In this document: one piece after another, positions 1-11,738 of the stretch | Numbering within the stretch: the stretch's first letter is position 1 | Layout: every line of letters starts with the position of its first letter | NCBI GenBank assembly: GCA_023653785.1 | Contig: JAMKCH010012581.1 | Span: 1 to 64,000 of the forward strand | From: Ophioderma brevispina | Lineage: Eukaryota > Echinodermata > Ophiuroidea > Amphilepidida > Ophiodermatidae | Length of the DNA stretch: 64,000 nt | Direction: 5' to 3' | The notes under the pieces: generated by a model | Told to the model about the DNA's origin: nothing | Database searches by the model: none | What the model saw: only the letters and a program-made list of their open reading frames with translations | Made by a program: the position numbers and the translations under genes

Positions 1-154
1 TAACCCCCACTTTGGATGTGGTAGTTCAATTAATAGTTGTTAATTAAGAATTTGTTCTTCTGCAAACTTTTCTTGAGGTTATTTAACTTCATGCTTCCTA
101 AAGAAAGTACAGTCACACATCTAAGGGATTTAATGGATAACAAAGACATACTAC
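1..154. other. Non-coding left edge
   Basis: This stretch follows the last recognisable beta-helix codons on the minus strand. A weak donor-like sequence lies near 155. I see no gene or repeat here. It is probably intron, with the gene continuing to the left of the window. Confidence 0.3.
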
Positions 155-1000
155 TGTCTGCAGATGTTTTGTAATGGTGCACTGGACAAGATAGGTTCAA
201 AGATCACCTCCGGGCTGCCAATGACGTCGTCCTTATCGCGAAATCTTGTATCTATGAAATCGGTATTTGTTGTCCCCCACCAATTTAATGTGGCGTTGAT
301 GATATCTGAAACGCTAGATGCAGGGGGGCGTAGATTTCATCAGTCATTTGCCTGGATTTTGAATTAGTTGTTATGAAATCGAACCCCTTCTGCTTTGGTT
401 TCAACGGAATATTTCTCGTTTATATCCTGGCCTACGTTGTAAGATAACAAATTATTGCTGCATGTTTGATATTGCGCCGGTCTATGATTGTGTTAGATCA
501 ACAACCTTCCACCAGTGTTGTTATATACGATATTAGTGTCAAGATTGACAAACATTTCTTCCACACTAACGACACTAGCCGAATCTACTGGTAAATTATG
601 CAAAATTATGTTACCGTATATTTGCACGTGATCTGATGAGGAACCGTCAACTTCTACGTTGATTGTTCACCTTTCAATTGTGACAAGCTCTACATTATTA
701 AAATTCGATATAAAGGCTCGTCGCCGCTCGAGCCATCTTCCAAATGAGCGTGGATTCCACCAAGATTTTTCATTTTCTGCTATAAGGCAGTTTTTCGATC
801 AAAAATTGATCCCTTGTCGATTTAACGCGACGCGTGACAGTAGACGAAGCTCGGTTTGAAATAGTGACAGCGTCGAAGAATGATAGCAGATACGGCGGAG
901 GAGAGTTCCGTGTATTTTGTAACCCGGTAGGACTTGATACTATATTTTACTGGCATTTCTATGTCTGCGAACTAAGTCTCTAAAAGTGTGATGCACTGTC
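155..1000 (-). CDS. Beta-helix exon block ending in an NWWGT module end
   Basis: The minus strand reads as parallel beta-helix protein with frame changes. From high to low coordinate I see VELVTIER, VQIYGNIILHNLP, MFVNLDTNIVYNNTGG, LLSYNVGQDIN and EGVRFHNN. The block ends with INATLNWWGTTNTDF (NWWGT at 272-287) and PEVIFEPILSSAP. Asn-rich turns spaced about 20-25 residues apart and a terminal N-W-W-G-T followed by a short acidic stretch are typical of bark-like helix modules. A good acceptor (CTATCCCACAG) lies near 1005. The upstream half, 650-1000, is open but only weakly family-like. Isolated stops at several points are best explained by single-base indels. The exact 3' limit near 155 is uncertain. 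Confidence 0.6.
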
Positions 1001-1089
1001 TCTGTGGGATAGATAATGAATAACAGAAATATAAATGTAATCACACATACAGTGAAGGCCGGGGGTAAAGGAAAATGGTCCGCCTGGAG

Positions 1090-1197
1090 CCATAGTCCGG
1101 GGTCCATACACGACAACGGAATAAAGCGTGAAACTAATGTTGCGTGAGAGTCAACCGAATCGAGTGCCCTATTCTTAACCGTGTAGGTGGACTATGG
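1090..1197. mobile_element. 108-bp inverted-repeat mini element, copy 1
   Basis: The ends are perfect inverted 9-mers, CCATAGTCC and GGACTATGG. The inside (CGATAACGGAAT-like, GAGTCAACCGAATCGA) is shared with a second copy at 11391-11506. It has no coding capacity. It is most simply a very short non-autonomous DNA transposon (MITE). No clear target-site duplication was found. Confidence 0.5.
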
Positions 1198-1630
1198 ATT
1201 CACACCAGTAAATAACTTGAGAAACAGGTAAGTCCAGCCCCCACCATAAATGAGGCGGTTTTTTTTTTTTTGGTGACCCTCGCCCTAAGTATACTTAAAA
1301 CTGAGAGAAATTGCGAGACCTGGGTTGCAAATCAGGTTGCTATCAATATTGAAGTATAAAATCTGTAGGAATATCAAAAAAAAGGTTGTCATTGATAGGT
1401 TTATTTTGATCCGACAAACCAATTTTAACGTATTCTAACTAGGGAACACCTGACTGAAAAAGTGCTCTGACCTCCAGGGTCCCCGGTGTATGCTACTCTC
1501 AGCGCCGTGCTCGGAAAATTTTGGGGATAACTACCCTAACTTTCATGATTGATTGGGTAGGAGATATAATGACCTTCAAGCAGAATGTTAGCTTTAAGGT
1601 CTGAGATGTTCCATTGAGGAGAAAATGACG
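1198..1630. repeat. Dispersed repeat R1, copy 1 (uninterrupted)
   Basis: This matches 2527-2953 along its whole length. Shared landmarks include CACACCAGTA, GAGAAATTGCGAGACC, AAAAAGGTTGTCATTGAT, GGGAACACC-TGACTGAAAAAG and CATTGAGGAGAA. The copies differ mostly by one-base indels. The homology continues here into 1637-1693, whereas in copy 2 the same flank sits beyond an insertion, at 3640-3702. No coding potential is seen. Confidence 0.75.
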
Positions 1631-2526
1631 TTTTCATCTCGGCCATTTTGTAGAGGAACGAATGGGACCAGGATTTAGTGGTGTGAAACCTATAGCTGGC
1701 AGTGTGAAGAGACTAGCGGAAATAAAATAATTGGTGACCTCCCGCCTGACCCGGGTAAGTAAATTTGATCTAGTCAACTTGCTTTCAAAACACCAGTGAT
1801 ACTAAGCAGCCCCCTGGCCTAGTGTTGTCTGTGCTGAGAGGGGGGGGGGGCGCAGGAGAACTGCTCGATAGGCAAGGCAAGGTAAGTGTGAATTGAGCTG
1901 TAAAACAACACTCTAGGCTGCGGAGGTTTATGAAGCGAATGTAAAATGACCGAGTCTAAGCGTGCAAAAATTCGCAGTCTGGTTGTGGAAAGGTTTTGGC
2001 CGATTATATGGCCACAGTATATGGATAAGATAGGCCATGAACAACTTGTGTGATGTACTGCCGGGTTTTACCAGTGAGGGAGCTCTTCTTTTATTTCGGT
2101 AAAGTGAGCTATTTTGATACAGGTTAAACTGAAAGTGTTTATCAGCGATAATAGGCCTTTGGTGTGACATGCTAAACAAGCACCCCCCCCCCCCGAGTAA
2201 ACCCCCTCCCCGAAGTAAACCCCTCCACGAGTAAGCCCCTCCTTTAACTTCTCAAAGGCCAGGCACTATAAGGAGCAAAGAGTAAGTTTTATTTTATTTC
2301 TGATATATGCTTTAAGCATGGAAAACAGAAACTGTTTCTTGGTGAGTCCTATCTAAGAATTCTTCAGTAGATTAGCAGAATATGGATATTGGTAGGACAA
2401 TACTATTTTTGTTAGGCACTTAATTAAAACAATCAATTATTTCTCATGAAATGAGCACACATGTGAAGGGGTTTCCAAATAGACATGAAATGCATTATTT
2501 TAGAAAAATCTGAAGGTCTCTATAGG
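1631..2526. other. Non-coding spacer with G and C homopolymers
   Basis: This contains the right flank of R1 copy 1, a ten-base G run at 1841-1850 and a C run near 2185-2196. The C run is followed by short CGAGTAAACCCCTCC-like repetition to about 2245. I see no gene. Confidence 0.4.
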
Positions 2527-2953
2527 AATTCACACCAGTAAAAACTTGAGAAACAGTAAGGTCGCCCCACTGCAAATGAGGCGTTTGTTTTTGGTGCCCC
2601 TCGCCTAAGTATACCCTAAAAAACTGAGAGAAATTGCGAGACCCTGGGTTGCAAATCATGGTTGCTATCATATTAAGTAAATAAATCTGTATGAATATCA
2701 AAAAAAAGGTTGTCATTGATATTTCTTTTGATCCGACAAACCACTTGTAACCGTATTCTTACCGGGAACACCTTACTGAAAAAGTGCTCTTACCTCCAGG
2801 GTCTCACGGTGCATGCTGTCTTCAGTCCAGTCACTCTCGAAAATTTTGGGGATACCTACCATAATTTCATGATTGATTGGATAGAAGATATGATGATCTA
2901 CAAGCATAATGTTAGCTTTAAGGTCCGATATTTCCATTGAGGAGAAGATGACG
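2527..2953. repeat. Dispersed repeat R1, copy 2 (interrupted)
   Basis: This is the second copy of the 1198-1630 repeat. Its right flank resumes only at 3635-3702 (TCTCTTGGCCATTTGGTACAG..., matching 1637-1693), because a transposon-like segment of 681 bp lies in between. Confidence 0.75.
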
Positions 2954-3634
2954 CATATTGCGGTTACTGTCCATTTTCCCTATTCCCTGTGCACACAGTG
3001 CATTCAATAGGCCTATGACCTTCATGCGTACCCTGTGCTTAACGCAATAGGACATGAGAAACTCACGTCGTTGCGAGGAAAGTGCTTCAGGGATTTTCTT
3101 CGTATAAGCTCGAATTGTAGAATATCTTATCATCAATACATATGTGAATTTTATATTATATAGAACATTCAGAAAAATCCGAAAATGGTTAATTTATAAA
3201 GAGTGTTAATTTTTGGTAGGGTATAATGCTCACTCTATGCACAAATCACCAGTTATTGCTGTGTAGATTCAAGAGAGTGCCATGGACAAACGGTTAGACC
3301 TATACTCTTCGTAGACGCGGACACCAAGATAATCTTATTTTCTATAAGTTGGTGTAATTTGGTTGACATACGGTACCTGAAAATATCCCGAAACGACCAT
3401 TTCTAACAACGCTTCCAACATGTGTAAAAACAGGCCTACAGCCAATTTTTCATGCACACAGTGTGTGGGTATCACGTCATCCCTATGCATGTCTTGATCA
3501 GTGATGGTGGGTGCCCTGTGAAGTGGAATCATTTTACATATGATCAAACATATGAAGAAATTCATGTCACAATTATTCGGTTGGGTGGGCACAAGGTCGA
3601 GGGCCCGTTTACAGTGTACACTAACTGCAATATG
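2954..3634. mobile_element. TIR element inserted in repeat R1
   Basis: The ends are imperfect inverted repeats: CATATTGCGGTTACTGT on the left and, read from the right end inward, CATATTGCAGTTAGTGT. Repeat R1 copy 1 shows the unoccupied site (GAGGAGAAAATGACG directly followed by TTTTCATCTCGG). The left 300 bp recur in inverted orientation at 56755-57046. Open frames inside, up to about 100 codons, match no family I recognise. It is a non-autonomous DNA transposon of unassigned superfamily. Confidence 0.6.
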
Positions 3635-3702
3635 TGTTTTTCTCTTGGCCATTTGGTACAGGAAACTAATGGGCCAGGATTTAGATGTGTTAGAAACCCT
3701 AT

Positions 3703-5082
3703 GTGTCCGGAGGATCTATCTTGCGGTAAAAACCGGGTTAAATTGTTTTAGAGACTAACAATTATCCATAAAATTTCACGTGGTGGTGGTTGTTGTTGGT
3801 TAGTTGCAGAGAAGATGAGAAAGAAGGATATGGCCTCGATTTTGAAATCCGATTTACCCAGGATTAACTCTCCATTCACCGGCTCATTGTGTGGAGAACT
3901 TCACAGGAGGGCCTCTCGATTGGACCTTTGAAGTATCTGTTCATCCGACTCAAGCTTGGCCCAGTCCGGGAAAGTTTTCATCAACATGAAGTAATTGGAC
4001 AAACGGCTACCATAAACAGTTTAGTAATTTTTCCAGCTAATGTTCTCTGCTGGTAAGGAATTCCACGTTTGTTCTGACCAATTATTTTTTATTTTATTTT
4101 CGTTTGGCGCAATATTGCGAACAGTGAACGTTTTAAAACGAAAAAAAAGCACAATTCAACTCCTTTGTTTCGTTAAGCTAACCTTGAATTTAATGTTTGT
4201 TGAGGTCAATAAAGGGATGTTTGTTATTTTAGAGCCTAAATTAAAGATCGCGCGTTAGTTTTCCCTGTGAAATATGATATGTTGAACGATAGAGAAATGC
4301 ATTTTTGAATTCACTCCAACCACCCCTGTTTGTGTCAGAACGTGGCCAAATTGTCAAAATGCTTTGAAAATTTGGGTTCCAGTTGTCTGAAAGTGGTACA
4401 GAAGAGTAAACGTTTCGCTGTACTGGTTACGACCATAGTGTATATTCTCTGTGTAGAATACCAGTTTTACAACTGGGTATTGGAATATTTCAGGGCTTAA
4501 TGACAGGGGTATGTAATGTTCTCAAGCACGTGTGCGGGCCTTTGATCCAATCAATCGGATTTAGAGCAATTAAGATGAATAGGCCGATGAACATTTTATC
4601 GTTTGAAGTAACAGATGAACCATCTCCTTCCTTCCCATCTTCTCTGGTTTAGTTTTGGTTGGTTTTCGCTAAATTGCCTCTGCTTTCGTGTTAAATAGAA
4701 TAGGTCTGCTTTCATCACCTTCCTCAATTGAAATGATTCCACCCATTCCTCATTATATATTATTTCAGTGTCTTTGATTGAGATTTTTTTACTTTAAGTT
4801 GGGCCCTCTCCCCTTCTCCGGATCACCTACCTTGACACAAATAATAGCTATACTCACTAACATGGAAGAATGTTTAATTCTCTAAATATAACTTGTTAGC
4901 ACTTTTTTCGGTGAATGGGTATTCTTGTTTAATTGCAGCTTATTCGAATTCATTAAAATTAAACGTCTATGACTTTTTGTAAGGTTAAAATTCATTAACA
5001 GCAGAAATCAGGTGCTTTAAAGGCTGAACTCAGAGATTCGAAATATAATTTTTGGTTATTAACTAAAAATATCAACTAGTGG
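3703..5082. other. Non-coding stretch
   Basis: AT-rich single-copy-looking DNA with no convincing exon, RNA gene or repeat. It is probably intronic if the bark-like gene spans it. Confidence 0.4.
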
Positions 5083-5165
5083 CGTGGTCTAGTGGTTAGA
5101 GAGCTTGCCTTTTGGAACCAATGGTCCCGGTTCAAATCTCGGTGGGTTACTTGCTGCATTTATTC
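5083..5165 (+). mobile_element. tRNA-derived SINE head
   Basis: An A-box-like TGGTCTAGTGG (about 5091-5101) and a B-box-like GGTTCAAATCT (about 5130-5140) have tRNA spacing, as in the internal pol III promoter of a tRNA. The anticodon and acceptor stems do not fold properly, so this is not a functional tRNA. A 10-11 base A run follows at about 5199. It is best read as the 5' end of a short tRNA-derived SINE that abuts the fold-back element to its right. Confidence 0.5.
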
Positions 5166-5185
5166 TAGGTACTCGATTTCATTTG

Positions 5186-6335
5186 TACCGTGTTTCCCAA
5201 AAAAAAAAACCGCAACACTTAGTGTCAGGCGCCAATATAGTTTTGAACAAAGCCACGTGACTACTTATTCTTTGTTGTGAGATAAGAATGGTATCTGTAT
5301 AGCTATTACCCCTGCAAGTTCATAAAGCTATGGTCAATATTTTTTAAGAATGACCCAGAATCAAGTAACCGGCAGAACCCATTTAACCAAATTGAGGCGG
5401 CTATTAAACTACACATAGCCACTGCAGGTTTTCGCCATAAACCCACCAATCTGAATCTCTCTAGGCCCAACCACCATTTCCTTCCTCCCCCTTTTTTAAA
5501 GAGCTGCAACAAATATAACATATGAATGTTTCCATTGTACATATAACATATATGTTTCCATGGTAATAACATCTAAAAACATGCTTTTAAACACCACGTC
5601 GCTGAGATCGAATTTAGGAATTATGATCAGCAAACGCTTCGTTATGTCCCAAATAAGACAGCATTGGATTTAGAGCTAATCATTTTCATCATCGTTTTGT
5701 TACTGGACATGAAACAAAGAAGTTCCTTAACCCAAAATTTAATGACAGAATGATATACTGATATTTTATTGAGTTTTGTGTTGAAAAATAGGTTTTATTA
5801 ACTGTCAGAAAGTGAGAATGTCAACATATTTTAGTATAGCAAGCTGCAGCCCAACGCATTTATCATTTTATGTAAGGTGGAGTTTTTGGTCTACCGACTT
5901 AGTCATAGTTTTAAATCTTCTTGAAACATATTTTATCACCAGTAAATTAATGTTTTACTGTAATGTTGTTTATTATCAGTTAAATAATAATTATGTAATG
6001 CAGTCACTTGAACCAGTAAAAAGATGTCTGCCAAGAAATGGGGGGCAAGTAAAGTGATTTGCCCAATCATATTGTATTTGCCATTTCCTTTTCTTCATGC
6101 CAGTCTGTGGTAACCAGTCCTCATTTTGTAAAATGGGTTCTGCGGTTACTTGACTGTTGGGGTCATATCTTAAAAAACTATGGACCCTTACCTTTAAGAA
6201 CTTTTCAGGAATATTAGCTAATAGTCCCATCTACTGTTACAACAAAGAGATAAGTAGTCACATGCTTTTGTTTAAAACTTATGGCGCTACGACCAATGTT
6301 GCGTTTTTTTTGGGAACACGGACATGAGCTATTGA
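5186..6335. mobile_element. Fold-back element with about 215-bp inverted arms
   Basis: The left arm, about 5186-5400, runs from CCGTGTTTCCCAAAAA through CCACGTGACTACTTATT to CAAGTAACCGGCAGAACCCA. It reappears in reverse complement at about 6118-6335. Between the arms lie roughly 700 bp with no recognisable gene. Long internal homologous arms suggest a fold-back transposon or an inverted duplication. The arms carry an open frame on the minus strand (FLRYDPNSQVTAEPIL) that I cannot assign. Confidence 0.55.
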
Positions 6336-6849
6336 TTAAAACCCGAATTGCCACTCGCTCATGCTTCATTTGATATGGGCAAATGAACAATAATAGATCT
6401 CTGTGTTCCCTTGTGGGGTTTCGTCAATGTAGGAGGTGTAAACCCTGGCGATGATTAGTGCTTGCCGTATTAAGTTGCGTGTCTCCTGTCGGTATTACTG
6501 AGCTTGTAACTTTCGCGGAAAAGCGCAACCCAAATGTAAAATTATTAAATAGTCACCTAAAATACCTCAATTCCAAAGTCTGACAGCAACCTCGTTCTCC
6601 TGTTTGATGAAACGGAATTTCGTTTTTTAGTAGTAACATAATGTGTAGTTATAACAGAACCTTATAATAGGCTACTGTGTGTAAAAAAACAATTAGATCA
6701 GGAAATTTTCACGAAGCTGTGATTTTGTAAATGAAAGAAATCGAATTGAGCTTAACTATTTCACACAGTCATTATGTGTGGACATGCAAAACACGATTTG
6801 TTAGAAAATCGACGGGGCGGCCCTCCCTCGGAAAATCTCTGAGCCAGCT
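6336..6849. other. Non-coding stretch
   Basis: I see no gene or repeat here. It is probably intron between beta-helix coding blocks. Confidence 0.35.
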
Positions 6850-9169
6850 ACTTGACAATTGTGACTTTTTTAATATTTAGATACTCACTGTTGTCATTAG
6901 TAGGCAAGGATTCTGATGTGTGTCTCTGTTCCGGTGTTAATCCATATATGAATAGAATCGCAACGCCCCACCCGCTGTTGGAGACCAAGCTACGTAAGAT
7001 GTTCATCAATGTTCTAGGCTTTCCCAAGCCATTATTTGTGGTTCGCCTTCGTACACGTAACTGTATCATAGCTAGAGTAATAATTTAATGACGATATTCT
7101 GAAGCACAATTATCTGATTCCCATTGGTTTAAGGACAATACAGGTTGTCGTAGAGGAAACTTAGTATATCATGGGTGGAAATGTGCATCATAAATCATGT
7201 ATTGTTCTCTCTAACCACAATAACATCCTCGGATTGGTTTGCCCAGATCGGTATGGTGTTTAGGTAGCAGGGGGTCGACAATGCTTCCCCGTATCGAGTT
7301 GATTAATCATCAGTCCAGAATAGGCATGGTCCCTCATGCTTCTACATTGCTATAACCGTTAAATCTTTCATGTCCAAGTTGAAAAGTACTATCCATTTGA
7401 AGCCTCATCCACATTGACATTTTTTAAACCGAAAGCAGACGGCGGTTGTGTCGAGTAGGAATCCGTCATTTCTAGAGTTAATATTATGCTATTTACGTGT
7501 TCGATTTGGGGGCTAGCATGACGTATCGACAAGCTTGGCGTGTATGACGTATGCAGATAACCTGGCGTTTTTCAATCTAGTGTTTAAGCAAAAAAAAACG
7601 GATTCGGGCAGTAGAAGCTAGACATGAACTATTTCGACTCCACCCCAGTATTGTATCTAGCTTTTTGCTTTCATGACAGGCGCTTACTTTCGGTTTCCCG
7701 TTGGCAACAAGGCTGGCCGGAGATGTAGCATCCAAACGGTTCGATTCAATGCAGTTCAACGCCAGGTTTTATTGTCAGTGTCACGTTTTTCAAGTACAGT
7801 TATTCTGGTAAAAAAGTGATACGACTTTTAGAGGCTTTATGTTATGTCTTGGAATAACCTTCCTCCCAGAGAAGTCTTTTCGGACAATTTGAAACAGTAC
7901 TTTGTTGGGGTACGTTTAATGTCATCTGAATGCAAGTCTAGTTCGAACGGAAATATGTGGGCCTGTCATTCCAGTCCCATTCGAGGTCATATATTCTTTC
8001 ACTCAACCTGTGAATCGTTCCATCTGTTCAGTTATTGAACGATGCATTCAGCATTCATGAACATTCGAAGTACACGAACGCTCCAAAACACAATAATCAT
8101 AACAGAACTCTGATTGTTAAAAATGTGTTGAAGTGAATTTGTGAATGACAACGCTCGTGATGACAAGCGCACTCTAAACCCTCATTACTGAAGTCGGTTT
8201 GGGGTGATTTTTGCAAGAGATTGCCGATGAAAACATTATGGAAACTCAAGTCATCGCTGAAGATTGTCTTACCCTTTGAAAATATTCTACGACATACGGA
8301 GCCAGTGTTGTTCAAGAAAGGTTTGCTTGAATAGTGACACCGCTGATGTTCGTTTGAAATTCGTAAAAAACCGCTGGCATGATTGAAGTAAAGGTATAAG
8401 TAAAGGTATTGTTTAAACAGATAGGCTAAATGGTTTCCCTGCCCTGTCGATATACAGCACAGAACCATAGTTATTATGAAGGGTTATCGAAAATCACTAA
8501 AGTCCGGGGGGATTATCCGTGCCATAATAATTATAGTATGACGATGGGCTTTTTTTCTGAGATGTTTCAAAAAAGCTACAATCTCTCTATAGTATATCGA
8601 GTAACTATCTCTGTGTCATCGTTGTAAGAAGAAGAATAATGTATATACCGTTGCCGTTTTTCAAATATGCATGCTCTGAGGACCCAATGATAATCAAAAA
8701 TGTGATTGGGGTTACTATGGTCATAAACACCCTTCATTTTATATATATGCGTATGATCGATGATATAAAATTTTGAATTATTCAATGCGTCAAGGTTATA
8801 TTGAATTCGAATATATAATGGTTAAAAACGTGAGTAGTCCCGTAATATATATCATAAAAATAGTGTGTTTTGAATATCCCGTTCACGGGTCTATCAAGTC
8901 GTATTCAACTGTAAATGGGAAAACTGGTGTCAGAACTATCCATCAGCTGAATCATTACATACGAGAAACTGTAGGCTGCTGATGAGTGAAACACGCGTTC
9001 GTTTAGAAATACAAAATACAATTGTTAAAATTTCAAGATGGATGTTTCTTGCAAAAGTTAAAACAGATCTTACATTGAATCTAACACAGCTTGCGTCATT
9101 ATCGTAATCACTTACGTGATGTAACCCTCTAAATAGTGTACGATCTATTTGGGTACATCCTGCATTTTT
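6850..9169 (-). CDS. Beta-helix coding block, frame-broken
   Basis: Minus-strand fragments read as parallel beta-helix protein. Examples are YNDDTEIVTRYTIER (about 8576-8620), SGVTIQANLS then FLNNTGSV (about 8290-8350), SEDVIVVRENNT (about 7197-7235), GNQIIVLQNIVI (about 7090-7130) and IYGLTPEQRHTSESLP (about 6900-6950). NNT turns followed by short hydrophobic strands are the family hallmark. No single frame stays open for long. The fragments move between frames, so I give a block and not exons. Splice sites inside it were not resolved and parts may be intron. It fits as the helix body upstream of the NWWGT end at 0.28 kb. Confidence 0.45.
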
Positions 9170-9198
9170 CACCCTCGCGCTCTAGCGCAGCGAGGGTG
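9170..9198. repeat. Perfect 9-bp stem hairpin
   Basis: CACCCTCGC (9170-9178) and GCGAGGGTG (9190-9198) flank an 11-base loop. GC-rich stems like this can end Helitron-type elements, but the 3' CTRR signature is not obvious. It may simply mark a repeat boundary. Confidence 0.5.
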
Positions 9199-10030
9199 TG
9201 TTAGTCATGATGGGCGAATCTCGATTTCGTATGTTTGACAACTCTAAGGGCTTCATTTTTGATCGTACGGCGAATTGAAATTTTTGGTAGTGGGGTAGGG
9301 CTGGATATGGGACAAGCCTTGATAGAGCAATATCCCGAAATCGGGGGTGTGTTTTGTCCGCTCGGAGTGGTTTTCGGGCTTTGGATCTTTTAAATGGAGG
9401 GAATTGGGCGGAGAAATTGTTAATATCCGTGATGTACGACGATGCGCCCGTGCATTTTAGATTACGCCCTGCGAGGGTCTGGCATTGGCAAAGAATTCTC
9501 GCCGTGTTCATCTCGTTCTATTAAGACCTCGATCGATCGTGATCTTTTCGTGAGTTGCCTTCAGATGAATGGGTTTGTAAGCTCCGTCTATTCAAGGGTT
9601 CCCCGCAAAAATAATAACCTCGGACAGATCTCCCTGCAATTAGGAGGTCCAGTATTCCACGGGGTAGTCTGTGTCACAGACTCCGAAAGGTACTGCAAAA
9701 TGATGGGCTCGGGGCGAACATCTAACATTGTTCCCATGGTGCTACGACACTAGGCTAGCTAATTTTATATATGCCCGATCTTACTTTCCCCACCGCCGTA
9801 GTCATGAGGAGGGTTGCACCAATCGATGTGTATATTACAAAACCACGTGATCTAGTTGTTTATTTTGCCGTTGGCTACAACATTACGTGACCTCGTTGAT
9901 AAAAAACATATGTTGCCCCTTGGCCGGCCAGATCAGGCTGCGGCATCAAAAGAGGGATCCTTTCTCCACAGTCGTCCATATGTACGGTTTGCGGTGTTGA
10001 AAACCGTTTAGTTTCAACCACCACAATGAC
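9199..10030 (-). CDS. Possible coding stretch, unassigned
   Basis: Open minus-strand segments include DLSEVIIFAGNP followed by GAYKPIHLKATHEKITI (about 9560-9640), MNTARILCQCQTLAGRNLK (about 9455-9511) and HMDDCGERIPLLMPQP (about 9930-9980). The first resembles a beta-helix strand region. The rest I cannot place. The 9182-9511 frame ends on the hairpin at 9170, so that part may be a repeat. The plus strand is also open over 9442-9753, which lowers confidence. Confidence 0.22.
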
Positions 10031-11390
10031 CCATTTAAGTCGGAATACTAGTTTAATGTGGAACAACAAATAAACAATTTTGATTAAGAATGAAAACAAT
10101 TATTCTGAGCACAAGGTTTGGTGATTTCACATGCAAATAGGCCTACTATCTTTATGTCACGGAACTGAGGGCCTGTCCTTAGAATACGTCAACACGGGAG
10201 TCAAATGACAAAGTGAGGTAAATCTAGTTGGCTATCATACCCCATGCTACGGTACAACTGGTATGGTCGCTATTCGTAGAGTTATTACTTCTGACACTTG
10301 TAATGACATTTTTAGCATGTTGCAAGAGTTATAGCTAGCACAACGGAGTCATACTTAAATTCGGTTCGGGCATGTCAAGACGAGTCAATTACAATCTTTT
10401 GCATTTCACATTTACGAATCGCCCTCAATCACCCTCATTGCCTACGACCATGTCACAAAAAGAACGACGTAAAGGTTTCCCTGTACTAAGTTATAGCTGA
10501 GCGAACAATCACAACAGGGAGTGGGCATTGATGAGGGGCAGCTTTCAAACCAGTACTCTACAGATTGGTTTGATCATTGATCTGTAATTTAATTCATATT
10601 ACTGTTTCATGTACAAACACACTCCTGCCCTTCTCCATGTTCATGATGTTTGTCACTAATGAAACCGGGGAAATCCCCATTTGCGCCATCATTAACCTGT
10701 GTGGGGTGGATCCATTCTACCGAAACACAGCCCTAATTTAGCACAAATGTTTCATCTTGGATCAAGTTACCGGTGTCAAAGCACTGAGGACATTTAGCCG
10801 GTAGCGTCAAGAATCCTACAATTTAGACTCGTCAATTGGTTAAACACGTTGGCCCTAAACACAAAATAGTTACAAAAATATCCTTTTTGTGTGTGTGTGT
10901 GTGTGTGTTTCGAAGTAATATTTTCTTATTCCAAAACAGCTGAAGAACAACAACCACTGTAAGGTTTATTTCTGATTTATGAATAACGGACAAATGGTCG
11001 TAAATTGGTGTCGTGCTATTGTGATGCTTTGAAATTGCTGTATTATTTGAGGCTTTGCCGCCCTCGTCTAGCGTACATGGCAATCTGGTGGTAAACTGAT
11101 CAAGAGTCAACTTCTTGCAACTTCGGGTTTTTCTTTCTTTGTTTTACACACGTCGCTTGGCACAGCGCGTTCATCGTATTGACATGAATGTGTACAATAA
11201 CCGGCGATGCATGTACTATTGCGTGAATTGGTTCTGAATCATGATGATGTGGAATCAGTGAAGACTGTAGAGCCATTGTGATTAGAGTAGTAAGTCAAAT
11301 ATCCGACCGTCATTTAATTTTTTTCACCAACCGGGTATCCCGTGTGGATATTTTTAACCCTGTGTGCAGCAGATAGAGTCCGATTGGGGC
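10031..11390. other. Non-coding stretch with a GT microsatellite
   Basis: Ten GT dinucleotides lie at about 10889-10908. Otherwise I see no gene, RNA or dispersed repeat. Confidence 0.5.
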
Positions 11391-11506
11391 CCATAGTTCC
11401 GGGGCTGCCATAGCGATAACGGAATCAAGCAATGAAAACTTAATTTTTGCGTAAAGAGTCAACTGAATCGATTGCCTAATTGTTCACCATTGTTCCCGGA
11501 CTATAG
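11391..11506. mobile_element. 116-bp inverted-repeat mini element, copy 2
   Basis: This is the second copy of the element at 1090-1197. It starts CCATAGTTCCGGGG and ends CCCGGACTATAG. It shares GATAACGGAATCAAGC and AGTCAACTGAATCGA inside, with several indels. Confidence 0.5.
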
Positions 11507-11738
11507 TACGCCGGACGATTTGTTACTTCTACACCTTTACTCGACATCGCGGGCGGGTACCAGGGATTCAGTCCCAGCCTTGTATCTGTGTGTAAAAACT
11601 ACTACAATTATGGCACATAGGTTTTTTTTTACATCTTTGTGATGTGAATCATATTGCGGTGAGGGGGTTTGTTTTGAGGGGCCCAGGTGAATGGGGGGCG
11701 GGTGGGGTAACAAAAAATCGGGGTAGGGTGGGGTGACC

